Source of the DNA: RBG-13-68-16 sp050018455
Lineage (GTDB): Bacteria; Acidobacteriota; Thermoanaerobaculia; Thermoanaerobaculales; Thermoanaerobaculaceae
Assembly: GCA_050018455.1 (NCBI GenBank)
Contig: JBEKAA010000001.1
Span: 132,316 to 196,315, forward strand
Direction of reading: 5' to 3'
Length of the DNA: 64,000 nt
Of the stretch, positions 23,465 to 31,770 are shown piece after piece. A program made the translations under genes and the position numbers. The notes beneath the pieces are model-generated. The model saw only the letters and a program-made list of their open reading frames with translations. It was not told where the DNA came from and made no database searches. How positions within the stretch are numbered: position 1 is the first letter of the stretch; every line of letters begins with the position of its first letter.

Positions 23465-24008
23465 TGGCACCTTCCCCGGCAACCTGTTCGACCTCCTCCG
23501 GCGTCGGCAGCGCGGAGAGGTCGGGCAGGCCGAAGTGTACCAGGAACTCCTTGCTCGTCCGGTAGAGCAGCGGCGTGCCCACCACCTGCTTCCGCCCGGC
23601 GACGACCACCAGCTTGCGCTCGACGAGCGTCCGGACCACCGCGGCCGAGTTCACTCCGCGCAGGAAGCTGATTTCGGGCATCGTGATCGGCTGGCGATAC
23701 GCGATCACGGCCAACGTCTCGAGCGCCGCCTGCGAGAGGCGCGCCCGCGCCCGGTATCCCAGGTACTCCCGCATCGCCCACTCGTGCTCGGATCGTGTCG
23801 CGAGCCGCCATCCGCCGCCCACGTGCTCGACCTGGAGGCCGCTTCCCTCACCCTCGTGCCGGAGGCGGACGAATTCGATGGCATCCTCGACCTGTTTGGC
23901 CTCGACACCCTCTCCCGCAACCGCAACGAGCGCGTCGAGCGTGACCGGGTCACCGGCCACCGCGAGGATGGCTTCGATCATGGCAGCGAGGTTCTTGAAC
24001 TCAGGCAT
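23454..24008 (-). CDS. scpB: Segregation and condensation protein B
   Basis: A 184-residue paired winged-helix protein of the SMC-ScpA-ScpB condensin. Signatures are AMIEAILAVAGDPVTLDAL at the N-terminus and LSQAALETLAVIAYRQPITMPEI in the second winged helix. It starts 8 nt inside scpA and overlaps the rluB start, the common order scpA-scpB-rluB. Confidence 0.93.
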   Translation of the reverse strand: MPEFKNLAAMIEAILAVAGDPVTLDALVAVAGEGVEAKQVEDAIEFVRLRHEGEGSGLQVEHVGGGWRLATRSEHEWAMREYLGYRARARLSQAALETLAVIAYRQPITMPEISFLRGVNSAAVVRTLVERKLVVVAGRKQVVGTPLLYRTSKEFLVHFGLPDLSALPTPEEVEQVAGEGASEP

Positions 24009-24771
24009 CGGTCAGGGCATCCATCGGGAGCGCCGCCCCCGTCGGCGTCAGGTAGATCTCGGCGAACGGCCGCCGCTGGTGGGTTCTGGCCGCACCGAGC
24101 CGGACCAGTTCGAGCGCGGCGAGCAGCAGGGTCACGCTCTCCAGGCGGTCCGGTCGTGTCAGCAGATGCGAGAGCAGCGGGAAGCTCCGCTGCCTCCGGA
24201 TGAGTTCGAAGAGCTCCACGATCTTGTCGCGCACCGAGAAGCGGATCGGCTCGAGCAGAAGCGTCTGGGGGTGCTCGCGCACGTGCCGCTCGAGCACTTT
24301 CGTGAGCGCCCTCGACAACGCGAGCACGTCCACGTCCTCGAGGTCCAGCTCCACTTCTTCCGGCGCCGCGGGCGCGGCGAACCGCACCGCCTCGACGCCG
24401 CGCCGCAGCTCCACGAGGCCGGCCAGCTCGGCCGCTGCTGCTTTCACTTTTTCGTACTCGACAAGCCGCTCGACCAGCTCCTGGCGAGGGTCTTTCTCCT
24501 CGCCCTCGTGGCGCGGGAGGAGCAGCCGCGACTTGATCAGCAGCAACCAGGCGGCGTACACCAGGTACTCGCCCGCGATCTCCAGGTCCAACTCCTCCAT
24601 TGCGCGCAGCGCATCGTGATACTGGGCGCAGATCCGGGCGATCGGGATGTCCCAGATCGAGACCTTCTCCTCCCGCACCAGGTGCAGAAGGAGGTCCAGC
24701 GGGCCCTCGAATACCGGGAGGACCACCGACGGGCGCAGGGGGGCGTCGCCGCCTACGACAGCAGGATCCAT
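24001..24771 (-). CDS. scpA: Segregation and condensation protein A
   Basis: A 256-residue kleisin. It has the N-terminal FEGPLDLLLHLVREEKVSIWDIPI motif that binds the SMC neck and a C-terminal winged helix ending AEIYLTP. It bridges SMC heads and recruits ScpB for chromosome segregation. ATG 24771 lies 18 nt inside the S2P-protease gene. The longer open frame to 25353 is a shadow of that gene. Confidence 0.93.
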   Translation of the reverse strand: MDPAVVGGDAPLRPSVVLPVFEGPLDLLLHLVREEKVSIWDIPIARICAQYHDALRAMEELDLEIAGEYLVYAAWLLLIKSRLLLPRHEGEEKDPRQELVERLVEYEKVKAAAAELAGLVELRRGVEAVRFAAPAAPEEVELDLEDVDVLALSRALTKVLERHVREHPQTLLLEPIRFSVRDKIVELFELIRRQRSFPLLSHLLTRPDRLESVTLLLAALELVRLGAARTHQRRPFAEIYLTPTGAALPMDALTDA

Positions 24772-25442
24772 AGGAGTCCGGTCACGAACGGCCTCAGGAT
24801 GATCCCCAGGAAGCCCGTCCACATCAGCGCGAAGAGGAGGAGGAAGCCGTACCTTCCTAGCTGGGCCCACTGCCAGTGCAGCCGAGGCGGCAGCAACGCC
24901 CCAACGACGTGGCTCCCATCCAGCGGAGGGATAGGGATCAGGTTGAAAACAGCCAGCACGATGTTGACAGTGGCCAGGGAGAAGAGCAGGTAGATGAGCG
25001 GCGCCGCAATCCCGCTCGCCCCGAGCGCGCCGTGCTCGAGCATTGCCGTCAACATCCCTGGGAACGACGGCATCGCGGCCTTGACCACGAGGAGAACCCC
25101 GGTGACGGCGATCGCCAGCACAACGTTCGCAGCGGGGCCTGCCAGCCCCACCAGCGCCGGGTCCCGGCGCTGGTTGCGGAGGTTCCGCGTCACGAACGGG
25201 ACGGGTTTGGCCCAGCCGATGACCGGCGCGCCGACCGCCGCAAGCATCAGAGGAAAGAGAACCGTTCCGATCGGATCGATGTGCTTGAGAGGATTGAGCG
25301 TGATTCGGCCGAGCCAGCGTGCGGTCGGGTCTCCGAGGCGGTCTGCAACCCATCCGTGCGCCGATTCGTGCACCGAGAGCGAGAGCGCGAAGGCCAGGAG
25401 CTGAATGACGATCTCCGGCAGCCGGAGCACCAGGTTCTCCAT
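24753..25442 (-). CDS. Site-2-protease-family zinc metalloprotease (M50)
   Basis: A 229-residue integral membrane protein with the zinc motif HESAH (H25, E26, H29) in the first helix and NLIPIPPLDG in a later helix, both hallmarks of the M50 family. It lacks PDZ and CBS domains, so it is the short YwhC/Rip-like form. Its place just before scpA is common in many bacteria. The substrate is unknown. Confidence 0.9.
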   Translation of the reverse strand: MENLVLRLPEIVIQLLAFALSLSVHESAHGWVADRLGDPTARWLGRITLNPLKHIDPIGTVLFPLMLAAVGAPVIGWAKPVPFVTRNLRNQRRDPALVGLAGPAANVVLAIAVTGVLLVVKAAMPSFPGMLTAMLEHGALGASGIAAPLIYLLFSLATVNIVLAVFNLIPIPPLDGSHVVGALLPPRLHWQWAQLGRYGFLLLFALMWTGFLGIILRPFVTGLLWILLS

Positions 25443-25472
25443 CGCGCGGCCATGGTACCAGACGCTCCCGTT

Positions 25473-25730
25473 CTACTTGGACTCCTCCACCTCCACGGCG
25501 ACGTGCCCGCCGTCACAGGCCGAGATACGAAAACGGCGGGTCCCGGCGTCCCGAACCAGGAATACGCGAATCAGCTCACTGCCGCCCGACGCAGGCCCTT
25601 CCACCCAGGCCTTGTCGATGGTCAGCTCCAGCACCCGGTCGCCCAGGCGCAGCCGCACCGGCCGCTCGAAGGCGCGGTGCCCATCGTGCCATTCCACCTC
25701 GGCGGCGAGCCACTGCCAGCCCGTTCGCAT
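25473..25730 (-). CDS. Hypothetical small soluble protein
   Basis: 85 residues, no signal peptide or membrane segment, beta-rich in appearance (VRLRLGDRVLELTIDKAW; TRRFRISACDGGHVAVEVEE). I do not recognise a family. It would be the first gene of the S2P-scpA-scpB-rluB-hisC run, and it is divergent from folB. A purine-rich AGCGGGGA precedes its ATG. Coding status is likely but unproven. Confidence 0.5.
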   Translation of the reverse strand: MRTGWQWLAAEVEWHDGHRAFERPVRLRLGDRVLELTIDKAWVEGPASGGSELIRVFLVRDAGTRRFRISACDGGHVAVEVEESK

Positions 25731-25771
25731 TCCCCGCTTCCGGGACCCGATCCTACTCCTGACGTCGCTGC

Positions 25772-25777
25772 TAAACT
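25772..25777 (+). promoter_or_regulatory. Putative -10 box of the folate genes
   Basis: TAAACT, 17 nt before the GTG of folB. The gap contains GAGGAGG as ribosome-binding site. Confidence 0.4.
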
Positions 25778-25794
25778 CTGTCGAGGAGGCCCAA

Positions 25795-26166
25795 GTGGAG
25801 GACCGCGTCTACGTGCAAGGCCTCGAGCTCTACTGTGTCATCGGCGTCCAGCCGTGGGAGCGGCAGGTCAAGCAGAAGGTGCGAATCGACCTCGAGATGG
25901 AGGCCGATTGCCGCCCTGCGGGAGCCGGCGACGACGCCGCGCTCGCCGTCGACTACAAGGCGGTCGCCAAGCGGGTGCAACAGCTGGTTGAGGGATCGTC
26001 CTTCCAGCTCGTCGAGGCGCTCGCGGAGCGGATCGCCTCGGTGCTTCTCGCGGAATTCCCCCGAGCGGACTCAGTGAAGGTCCGCCTCTCCAAACCTGGC
26101 GCCGTGCGCTACGCCGAGAGCGTTGGAATCGCGATCGAGCGCCGGCGCGAGGGCTCGTCCACCTGA
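25795..26166 (+). CDS. folB: Dihydroneopterin aldolase
   Basis: A 123-residue FolB. It cleaves 7,8-dihydroneopterin to 6-hydroxymethyl-dihydropterin and glycolaldehyde in folate synthesis. Motifs: VYVQGLELYCVIGVQPWER at the start, the active-site Glu in LVEALAERIA, and the C-terminal KVRLSKPGA. GTG 25795 has a strong GAGGAGG. The stop overlaps the folK ATG. Confidence 0.92.
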   Translation: MEDRVYVQGLELYCVIGVQPWERQVKQKVRIDLEMEADCRPAGAGDDAALAVDYKAVAKRVQQLVEGSSFQLVEALAERIASVLLAEFPRADSVKVRLSKPGAVRYAESVGIAIERRREGSST

Positions 26167-26666
26167 TGCGCGCCTTCGTCGCGCTCGGCTCAAACATCGA
26201 CCCGAGGTCGAACCTTGGAAGCGCGGTCGCGAAGCTCGCCCGCCGCTTCACGGTGCTGGGGGTCTCACCCGTGTACCGGACCGTCCCGGTCGGCGACACC
26301 GATCAGGCCGATTTCTGGAACCTGGCCGTCGAGATCGAGACCGCCGAGTGTCCCGCGGCGGTGCACGACGCGTTGCGGGAGATCGAGGCGCTCATCGGCC
26401 GGCGGCGGGATCCGGCACGCCCGTTCGGGCCGCGGACTGCGGACCTCGACCTCGTTCTCGTCGACGGTGTTAAGGGCCGCTTCGGCGCGCTCGAGCTTCC
26501 CTCTCCCCTGATCGAGCGCGCGTCGTTCGTCGCCGTGCCGCTCGCCGACCTCGCTCCCGAGCTTTGCCCTCCCGGGCTGTCACTCACCCTGCACGATCTC
26601 GCCCTCGCGGCCGTGGCCGGCGACGAGCGCCCGCCGCGGCGCCTGGACGTGGAGCTCCGCCCGTGA
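26166..26666 (+). CDS. folK: HPPK (2-amino-4-hydroxy-6-hydroxymethyldihydropteridine pyrophosphokinase)
   Basis: A 166-residue enzyme that transfers pyrophosphate from ATP to 6-hydroxymethyl-dihydropterin, the product of FolB. The HPPK signature RPFGPRTADLDLVLVDG holds the magnesium-binding aspartates. The N-terminal FVALGSNIDPRSNL block is also typical. It overlaps folB by one base and the reductase gene by 4 nt. Confidence 0.93.
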   Translation: MRAFVALGSNIDPRSNLGSAVAKLARRFTVLGVSPVYRTVPVGDTDQADFWNLAVEIETAECPAAVHDALREIEALIGRRRDPARPFGPRTADLDLVLVDGVKGRFGALELPSPLIERASFVAVPLADLAPELCPPGLSLTLHDLALAAVAGDERPPRRLDVELRP

Positions 26667-27394
26667 GCGCCGGCAAGGTTGCCCTGGTCACGGGCGGCGC
26701 GGTGCGAGTCGGTCGTGCCATCGTCACCGAGCTCGCCGGGGCCGGCTGGGCCGTGGCGTTCACCTACCGGAGCTCGGCCGCCGCGGCGAGCGAGCTCGTC
26801 GCAACGCTCGGACAGAATGGCTTCCGTACAGTGGCGATCGAGACCGATCTCGACGCCGCCGAGTCCTGGCCCTCGGTCGCGGAGCGCGTGCAGTCCGAGC
26901 TGGGCGGCCTTGACGCCCTCGTCAACAGCGCCGCCGTCTTCCCGCGTACCCCGCTTCCTGAGCTCACGCCCGCGCAGATGGCCGCCGTCCTCCGCACCAA
27001 CATGGAAGCGCCGATCTTCCTCACGCGGGCGTGCGCTCCGATGCTGCGGGAGCGCCGCGGCGCCGTCGTCAACATCGCGGATATCTACGGCAGTTTCCCG
27101 TTGCGCGAGCACCTGGCGTACTCGGTATCCAAGGCCGCTTTGATCGCGGCGACACGCGCCCTGGCGGTCGAGCTCGCCCCCGAGGTGCGCGTCAACGCAG
27201 TGGCCCCGGGGATCGCGATCTTCCCGGAAGGGTACGACCAGGCGACCCGCGACCGCCTTCTCGCCAGAACGCTTCTCCGGAGAGAGGGAAGCGCGGCGGA
27301 GATCGCGCGCGTGGTGCGTTTTCTCATCGAGGGCGTCGACACCGTCACCGGCCAGGTCATCACGGTCGACGGCGGGAGGACGCTCGTCCCCTAA
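26663..27394 (+). CDS. SDR-family pteridine reductase-like protein (FolM/PTR1 type)
   Basis: A 243-residue short-chain dehydrogenase. The cofactor motif TGGAVRVGRAI, the NSAAVFPRTPL stretch and the Tyr/Lys pair in YSVSKAAL are present; the general motif and TxxxR-type cofactor site match pteridine reductases. Being translationally coupled to folB and folK supports reduction of dihydropteridines, such as dihydrofolate or dihydromonapterin. A generic SDR role cannot be excluded. Confidence 0.78.
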   Translation: MSAGKVALVTGGAVRVGRAIVTELAGAGWAVAFTYRSSAAAASELVATLGQNGFRTVAIETDLDAAESWPSVAERVQSELGGLDALVNSAAVFPRTPLPELTPAQMAAVLRTNMEAPIFLTRACAPMLRERRGAVVNIADIYGSFPLREHLAYSVSKAALIAATRALAVELAPEVRVNAVAPGIAIFPEGYDQATRDRLLARTLLRREGSAAEIARVVRFLIEGVDTVTGQVITVDGGRTLVP

Positions 27395-27414
27395 AGGCGA
27401 GGAAGACGGAAAAC

Positions 27415-27540
27415 GTCAAAGGTCAAAGGGAAAACAAGGAACAGCAGCAGAGGAGCCGAGGAGCGCGGGAGCGGAGGGGCCGAAGAGAACCCGCTTCCGA
27501 ATCGAGCCTTCCCTCTTCCCTTTTCCCTTTGACCTTTGAC
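27415..27540. repeat. Perfect 20-bp inverted repeat with GTCAAAG units
   Basis: Arms 27415-27434 (GTCAAAGGTCAAAGGGAAAA) and 27521-27540 are exact reverse complements. They flank 86 bp of purine-rich then pyrimidine-rich DNA and fill the space between two convergent genes. Two 7-bp GTCAAAG units give the same look as the CAGTTGA elements, with a different word. Confidence 0.85.
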
Positions 27541-27546
27541 CTCGTC

Positions 27547-28722
27547 TCATTGGTCGAAGATCGGCGAGGCCACGGGCGGCGAAGGACGCGCCAGCAGCCA
27601 GTACGGCGTCAGGCCGGCCATTCCCGCCAGCGCCTTCGCCGGCGACACCGTTCCGCTGAGCACCCCCATGAAGAGGTTGCTCACGAGCCTGTTGCGCACG
27701 CCGAACCGGAAGCCGAGACGCGGCGACGTGTAGAACAGCCGTGCCGCGAGCCGCGCCGCTGCGAGGTCGAATCTGAGGCCACGCATCCGCCTATCGTACG
27801 AGCTCAGCGTGCACTTCCCCTCGAGCGTCGAGACGATCGCCTCCGCCGCAAGGTTGCCGCTCCTGATGGCGGAGTAGATTCCCTCACCGAACATCGGGTC
27901 TCCAACCCCCGCCGCGTCGCCAACCAGCAGCACGCCGTGCGAGGCGAGGCGGCGCGCCACGGGCATGACGGGAATGCAGAGCGCCTTGACTGCGATCCGC
28001 TCGTACCCCCGCAGGATCCGGTAGCGAGCGATGAACGCCTCGAGGAGCCCCCGCACGTCGAGGTTGTCGCGACGCTTTGCGTACCTGTACAGGCCGACGT
28101 TCAGGTGATCGCGCTTCGGGAACACCCACCCGTAGCCCGCCGGGATCGCGCCGAGGTCGAAGATGCATGCGTCGCCCACCAGGTCGAGCACGCCTGGTGC
28201 AGGCCACAGCAAGGCCTCGATGGCCGGCACAAGGTGCGGGGCTGCGCGTGGCAGCAGTTGCATCCGGACCCTGCTGTAGACGCCGTCGGCTCCTACGAGC
28301 ACGCGCGCCGTCACCGCGCCGCTCGACGTCCGGACCTTGATCAGCCCACCGCGAGACTCGAAGCTTTCGAACGATTCGCGCTCGCGGAGCACTGCGCCGG
28401 CCGTCACCGCTCTCCTTGCCATGAAGCCGTCGAGAACGGCGCGCTGAACCATCGCCCCTATCCCGGGCCGCTCGCACCGTACGGGGTGACCTCCGTCGCA
28501 CGCGATGAAGGCCACGCCGGCCTGGCGCTCGATAACCGGCGATAGCGAGAACGGTGACTCCCTCAGAGCCTTTGCCGAAAGACCGCCTCCGCACACCTTG
28601 TGGCGGGGCAACGCCTCCTTGTCCACCATCAGGACACGCACGCCGGCCGATGCGAGGCGGTACGCCGCAGTGTTCCCGGCCGGCCCGCACCCGATCACGA
28701 CGACGTCGAACTCGGGCGTCAC
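27547..28722 (-). CDS. Geranylgeranyl-reductase-family FAD protein
   Basis: A 391-residue FAD-dependent oxidoreductase. It has the dinucleotide motif VVVIGCGPAGNTAAYRLA, the PRHKVCGGGLS motif of the geranylgeranyl reductase family and the late FAD motif GVLLVGDAAGVGDPMFGEGI. Members saturate isoprenoid chains of quinones, lipids or chlorophyll. The neighbour on the other strand is lipid-kinase-like, so a role in membrane isoprenoid or menaquinone side chains is plausible. GTG 28722 sits 6 nt after a TATCAT -10 box. Confidence 0.85.
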   Translation of the reverse strand: MTPEFDVVVIGCGPAGNTAAYRLASAGVRVLMVDKEALPRHKVCGGGLSAKALRESPFSLSPVIERQAGVAFIACDGGHPVRCERPGIGAMVQRAVLDGFMARRAVTAGAVLRERESFESFESRGGLIKVRTSSGAVTARVLVGADGVYSRVRMQLLPRAAPHLVPAIEALLWPAPGVLDLVGDACIFDLGAIPAGYGWVFPKRDHLNVGLYRYAKRRDNLDVRGLLEAFIARYRILRGYERIAVKALCIPVMPVARRLASHGVLLVGDAAGVGDPMFGEGIYSAIRSGNLAAEAIVSTLEGKCTLSSYDRRMRGLRFDLAAARLAARLFYTSPRLGFRFGVRNRLVSNLFMGVLSGTVSPAKALAGMAGLTPYWLLARPSPPVASPIFDQ

Positions 28723-28728
28723 GATTGG

Positions 28729-28734
28729 ATGATA
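28729..28734 (-). promoter_or_regulatory. Putative -10 box of the reductase gene
   Basis: TATCAT on the minus strand, 6 nt before GTG 28722. It suggests a leaderless mRNA, divergent from the lipid-kinase promoter ~55 bp away. Confidence 0.4.
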
Positions 28735-28786
28735 GCGCGTCGCGAGACGGTCTCGCTCGCAGTTTCGCTGCCGGCACGACCTCCCG

Positions 28787-28792
28787 TATACT
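28787..28792 (+). promoter_or_regulatory. Putative -10 box of the lipid-kinase gene
   Basis: TATACT ends 3 nt before GTG 28796 and 6 nt before GTG 28799. The second spacing matches the other suspected leaderless starts. Confidence 0.4.
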
Positions 28793-28795
28793 CTC

Positions 28796-29677
28796 GTGGT
28801 GCTCCTCATCGTGAACCCCGCAGCGGCCGGCGGCAGCGTCGGCAGGCATTGGCAACAGCTCCACCGACGCCTACGCAGCGTAGGCTTCGACCCACCGCTG
28901 GTGTTCACCGAGGCCCCCGACCACGCGACTCGGCTCGCCGCTGAAGCCGTGCGCATGGGAGAGACCGTCGTGGTGGCCGCCGGCGGCGACGGGACCATCT
29001 GTGAGACGCTCCAGGGACTGTACGACGCCGGCGGAGCCGCTCTCGGCATCCTTCCCCTCGGAACCGGAAACGACGCAGCCCGTACCCTGGGCCTGCCCCT
29101 GCAGCTCGAGGACGCAGCGAAGGCGATAGCGGCCGGCCGCACCAGGCGAGTGGACCTCATCCTCGCCGGCGACCGCATCGTGCTCAACGCGATAGGCATC
29201 GGCCTGCTCGGCGCCATCAACGTGAACGCGGCCTCGATCAAGGTCGTGCGCGGCATCGCTGCGTACCTCGCGGCCGCCGCCGGCACGCTTTTCCGCTACC
29301 GCTGCCCGGAGATCACCCTCACGAACGGCTCCTTCGTCTACAACGGGGCGATGACGATCCTCGCGATCCACAACGGAGTGACCACGGGCGGCGGCTTCCG
29401 GCTGACGCCTGCGGCGTTGCCCGACGACGGCCAGCTGGACGCGTGCCTGGTCGAAGGCACGGGGGTGCCGGCACGGCTCCCACGCCTGGTGGCCGCCGTA
29501 CGGGGGACGCTCGCCAAGAAAGCCGGCTCCCACGAAATCCGGTTCACTCGGCTCGAGTTGCGAACGGGGGTTCCGCTCCCCTGCCACTTCGACGGCAACC
29601 CCTCCCACATCGAGCCCCCAGGGATGACCTTCGAGGTGTTGCCGGCGGCCCAGACGGTGATCGGCGCGGAGGGCTAG
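28796..29677 (+). CDS. Diacylglycerol kinase-family lipid kinase
   Basis: A 293-residue protein of the DagK/YegS/sphingosine-kinase family. The catalytic domain opens with LLIVNPAAAGG, has the ATP-site GGDGTICE, and LGTGND follows. The C-terminal beta domain is present to the end. It phosphorylates a lipid such as diacylglycerol. The first two codons are both GTG; the second may be the true start. Confidence 0.9.
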   Translation: MVLLIVNPAAAGGSVGRHWQQLHRRLRSVGFDPPLVFTEAPDHATRLAAEAVRMGETVVVAAGGDGTICETLQGLYDAGGAALGILPLGTGNDAARTLGLPLQLEDAAKAIAAGRTRRVDLILAGDRIVLNAIGIGLLGAINVNAASIKVVRGIAAYLAAAAGTLFRYRCPEITLTNGSFVYNGAMTILAIHNGVTTGGGFRLTPAALPDDGQLDACLVEGTGVPARLPRLVAAVRGTLAKKAGSHEIRFTRLELRTGVPLPCHFDGNPSHIEPPGMTFEVLPAAQTVIGAEG

Positions 29678-29753
29678 TCCCTCCCCCGTCGTGCCAAGCT
29701 GGGCCGCTGCTACCTGCGAATCGACGTTGCCGGACCCTTCTTGGGCTTGGTTT

Positions 29754-30314
29754 TCAGTGCTTCGGCGTCGCGCACTCGGCGGTCCGGAGAAGGCTGAACG
29801 TCATCGCCGCGGCCGCAGAGTTCTTCTCGTTGGCCAGCACGGTGACGCCCAGACGCAGCGGGCCAACGGCCATGACACCCTGCGTCGTCACACGGAATTC
29901 GCCGGCGGGGAGCTCCGGGCGCTTGTCCGTCAAGATGTAGAAGAACCCGGAGCCGTCGGTTCCGCCCACCTTTTGCAGCTCGATCTTCTTCTCCACGGCC
30001 CCGGACAGCATCGCCTCCCCCATCGCCTTGGCACTCTTCCTGATGTCGCCGGTGCTCTTGAGCGAGGAGTCCTCCTTGGGCGCGAAACCGGATATCAGCA
30101 CCTCGGCCGGGGGCCCCGCCTTGGGTACGAGCCGGATCTGAACTGCACCTGGTGCGGGGGTGTGCGTCTCGGCCTTCCAGCCCTCCGGCAAGGCAAACCG
30201 CAACGTGCATACGCCGGAGACGACCTGTTCCTGCCACTCCACCAGTCCCTGCGCAGCGGCTTGCCCGCTCACCAAAGCGGCAGCCAGCACGAACGCAACG
30301 GCGAGATTCTTCAT
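29754..30314 (-). CDS. Exported protein of unknown function
   Basis: 186 residues with a clear signal peptide (MKNLAVAFVLAAALVSGQAAAQ). The mature part is mixed alpha/beta, with no motif I recognise. It begins with a segment reading LRFALPEGWKAET, like proteins that probe or bind ligands in the periplasm. It contains two cysteines far apart (about residues 37 and 181) that might form a disulfide. It is next to a DinB-like gene on the same strand. Confidence 0.7.
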   Translation of the reverse strand: MKNLAVAFVLAAALVSGQAAAQGLVEWQEQVVSGVCTLRFALPEGWKAETHTPAPGAVQIRLVPKAGPPAEVLISGFAPKEDSSLKSTGDIRKSAKAMGEAMLSGAVEKKIELQKVGGTDGSGFFYILTDKRPELPAGEFRVTTQGVMAVGPLRLGVTVLANEKNSAAAAMTFSLLRTAECATPKH

Positions 30315-30399
30315 GGCGTGCAGCCTAGCACCGCCCTTGCCCCGCGGGAGATGAGGAAGGCTCGCTCCCGGCCGCACAGGGCTCGGCCGGAGCGCGACC

Positions 30400-30933
30400 T
30401 CACGTTCCGGGGGGTACGCCGTACCGATCGTGGAGGATCGCCATGTGGTGCGCGACGTGTCCGGCCATGATGAACGCCAGCGCGCGGACCGAAACCGGCT
30501 TGCCGCTCGCCACGCCGACCCGCGACCAGGCCCGCGCCGGGAGGTGCCTGAGGAGACGCAGCGTCGCGGAGCGGACGGCGCCGAACTCCTCCACCAGTCC
30601 GGCAAGCGGAATCGAGTCGTGGCCCGAGGCGCGGGCGTACTCGTTCTCATCGAAGGCAGGGAGCGGCGCCTTCTCCCCTCGGGCGAATGCCAGCGCCCGG
30701 TATGCGAATACGCGCTCGCAGTCCGTGCAGTGCCCGACCACTTCTCGGACGCTCCACTTCTCCGGGGCGTACCGGAACCCGGCCCGAGCCTCCGGGAGCG
30801 CGTGAAGCGCCTGCCGCACAACCCCTCCCTGCTTCTCGAGCGTACTCAGGATGTCACCGCCACGCACGAGTGCCACGTAGCGATCGAAGTACGGCGCGTA
30901 CTCATGTGCCTCGGGTTGCCCCACGGGTTCCAT
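30400..30933 (-). CDS. DinB/YfiT-like fold protein
   Basis: A 177-residue DinB-superfamily protein. Three metal-site regions are visible: WSVREVVGHCTDCERVF (first His), and MAGHVAHHMAILHDRYG near the end (second and third His). This is the usual spacing for the YfiT-like putative metal-dependent hydrolases and bacillithiol or other thiol S-transferases. The substrate is unknown. It differs in sequence from the other DinB-like protein in the window (14845-15456). Confidence 0.8.
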   Translation of the reverse strand: MEPVGQPEAHEYAPYFDRYVALVRGGDILSTLEKQGGVVRQALHALPEARAGFRYAPEKWSVREVVGHCTDCERVFAYRALAFARGEKAPLPAFDENEYARASGHDSIPLAGLVEEFGAVRSATLRLLRHLPARAWSRVGVASGKPVSVRALAFIMAGHVAHHMAILHDRYGVPPGT

Positions 30934-31085
30934 GGCAAGATCCTCCCACTCCGTCGAGAGTAGCAGGAGCGCTGTACCCTCCCCGCCTCGGCCTCGAAAA
31001 GAGGCGGCGACCCGCTGAGCGACTCGTGCGGGGGTCCGATGCTGTTTTTCATGGAGCGCACCGCCGGCTCCCGGATCGCGCCAAT

Positions 31086-31568
31086 TTATCGCAGAAGCTT
31101 GACGTACCGAAGCGTCTCGGTGCGATACCCCACCCGCTCGTAGACGGCGCGCGCATGATGGTTTCCCTCGAAAACCGTTAGGGTGAGCCGCCCGAACCCC
31201 GCCTCGCGGGCCCACGTCTCCGCCGCCTTCATCAACGCGCCGGCCACTCCGCGACCTTCCGCATGCGCCGCCACCGCGATGATGCTCACGTGCCCGTGCG
31301 CCTCCTCCGTGAAGTAGTCGCTCGTTCGCTCGAGGTAGACGAAGCCGAGGGGCTCGCCGTCGACGCCCTCGGCGACGAGCATGACCGCCCCGGCGGGAGG
31401 CGCGGAGAAGAACCGGCGGACCGCCCTCGCCTCGCCTTCCACAAGCTCCGCCGCGGTCCGCCACGAGGGCGGCCCGAAATCACCCAATCGGCCCACGGCT
31501 TTCAGAACCGACGGCAGATCCTCTGGGCGCGCAGGCCGGACGGTCACTTCGACTGGGGTGTGGGACAT
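31086..31568 (-). CDS. GNAT-family N-acetyltransferase
   Basis: A 160-residue acetyltransferase. The acetyl-CoA loop reads VAAHAEGRGVAGALMKAAE (motif A, with the R/QxxGxG/A pattern) and the tail NHHARAVYERVGYR is motif B. The ATG at 31568 fits the domain start (TVRPARPEDLPSVLKAV). It resembles RimI-like enzymes, but the substrate cannot be named. Confidence 0.85.
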   Translation of the reverse strand: MSHTPVEVTVRPARPEDLPSVLKAVGRLGDFGPPSWRTAAELVEGEARAVRRFFSAPPAGAVMLVAEGVDGEPLGFVYLERTSDYFTEEAHGHVSIIAVAAHAEGRGVAGALMKAAETWAREAGFGRLTLTVFEGNHHARAVYERVGYRTETLRYVKLLR

Positions 31569-31653
31569 GCTTAACCGTATCAGGACCGGAAGTCGCCCGC
31601 CAGGGCTCGCCCTCCACGGTCCTCGCATAGGACCACCTCGCAAAGGGAACACA

Positions 31654-31678
31654 GAGGGCGGGGGTTCGCCCCGCCCTC
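31654..31678 (-). terminator. Hairpin downstream of the cDPG-synthetase-like gene
   Basis: Perfect 10-bp stem GAGGGCGGGG / CCCCGCCCTC with a 5-nt loop, 93 nt past the stop codon of the gene at 31771-33087. The T-run after the stem on the minus strand is poor, so it may be only a structural hairpin. Confidence 0.4.
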
Positions 31679-31770
31679 CGGTTCAACCTTGGACTCCCTT
31701 GCAAATCTGGTGACTACAAAACCGGTCGCCCGCGGGAAGTGGGCTGACGCCGCCCGCAAGCGAACCAAGG

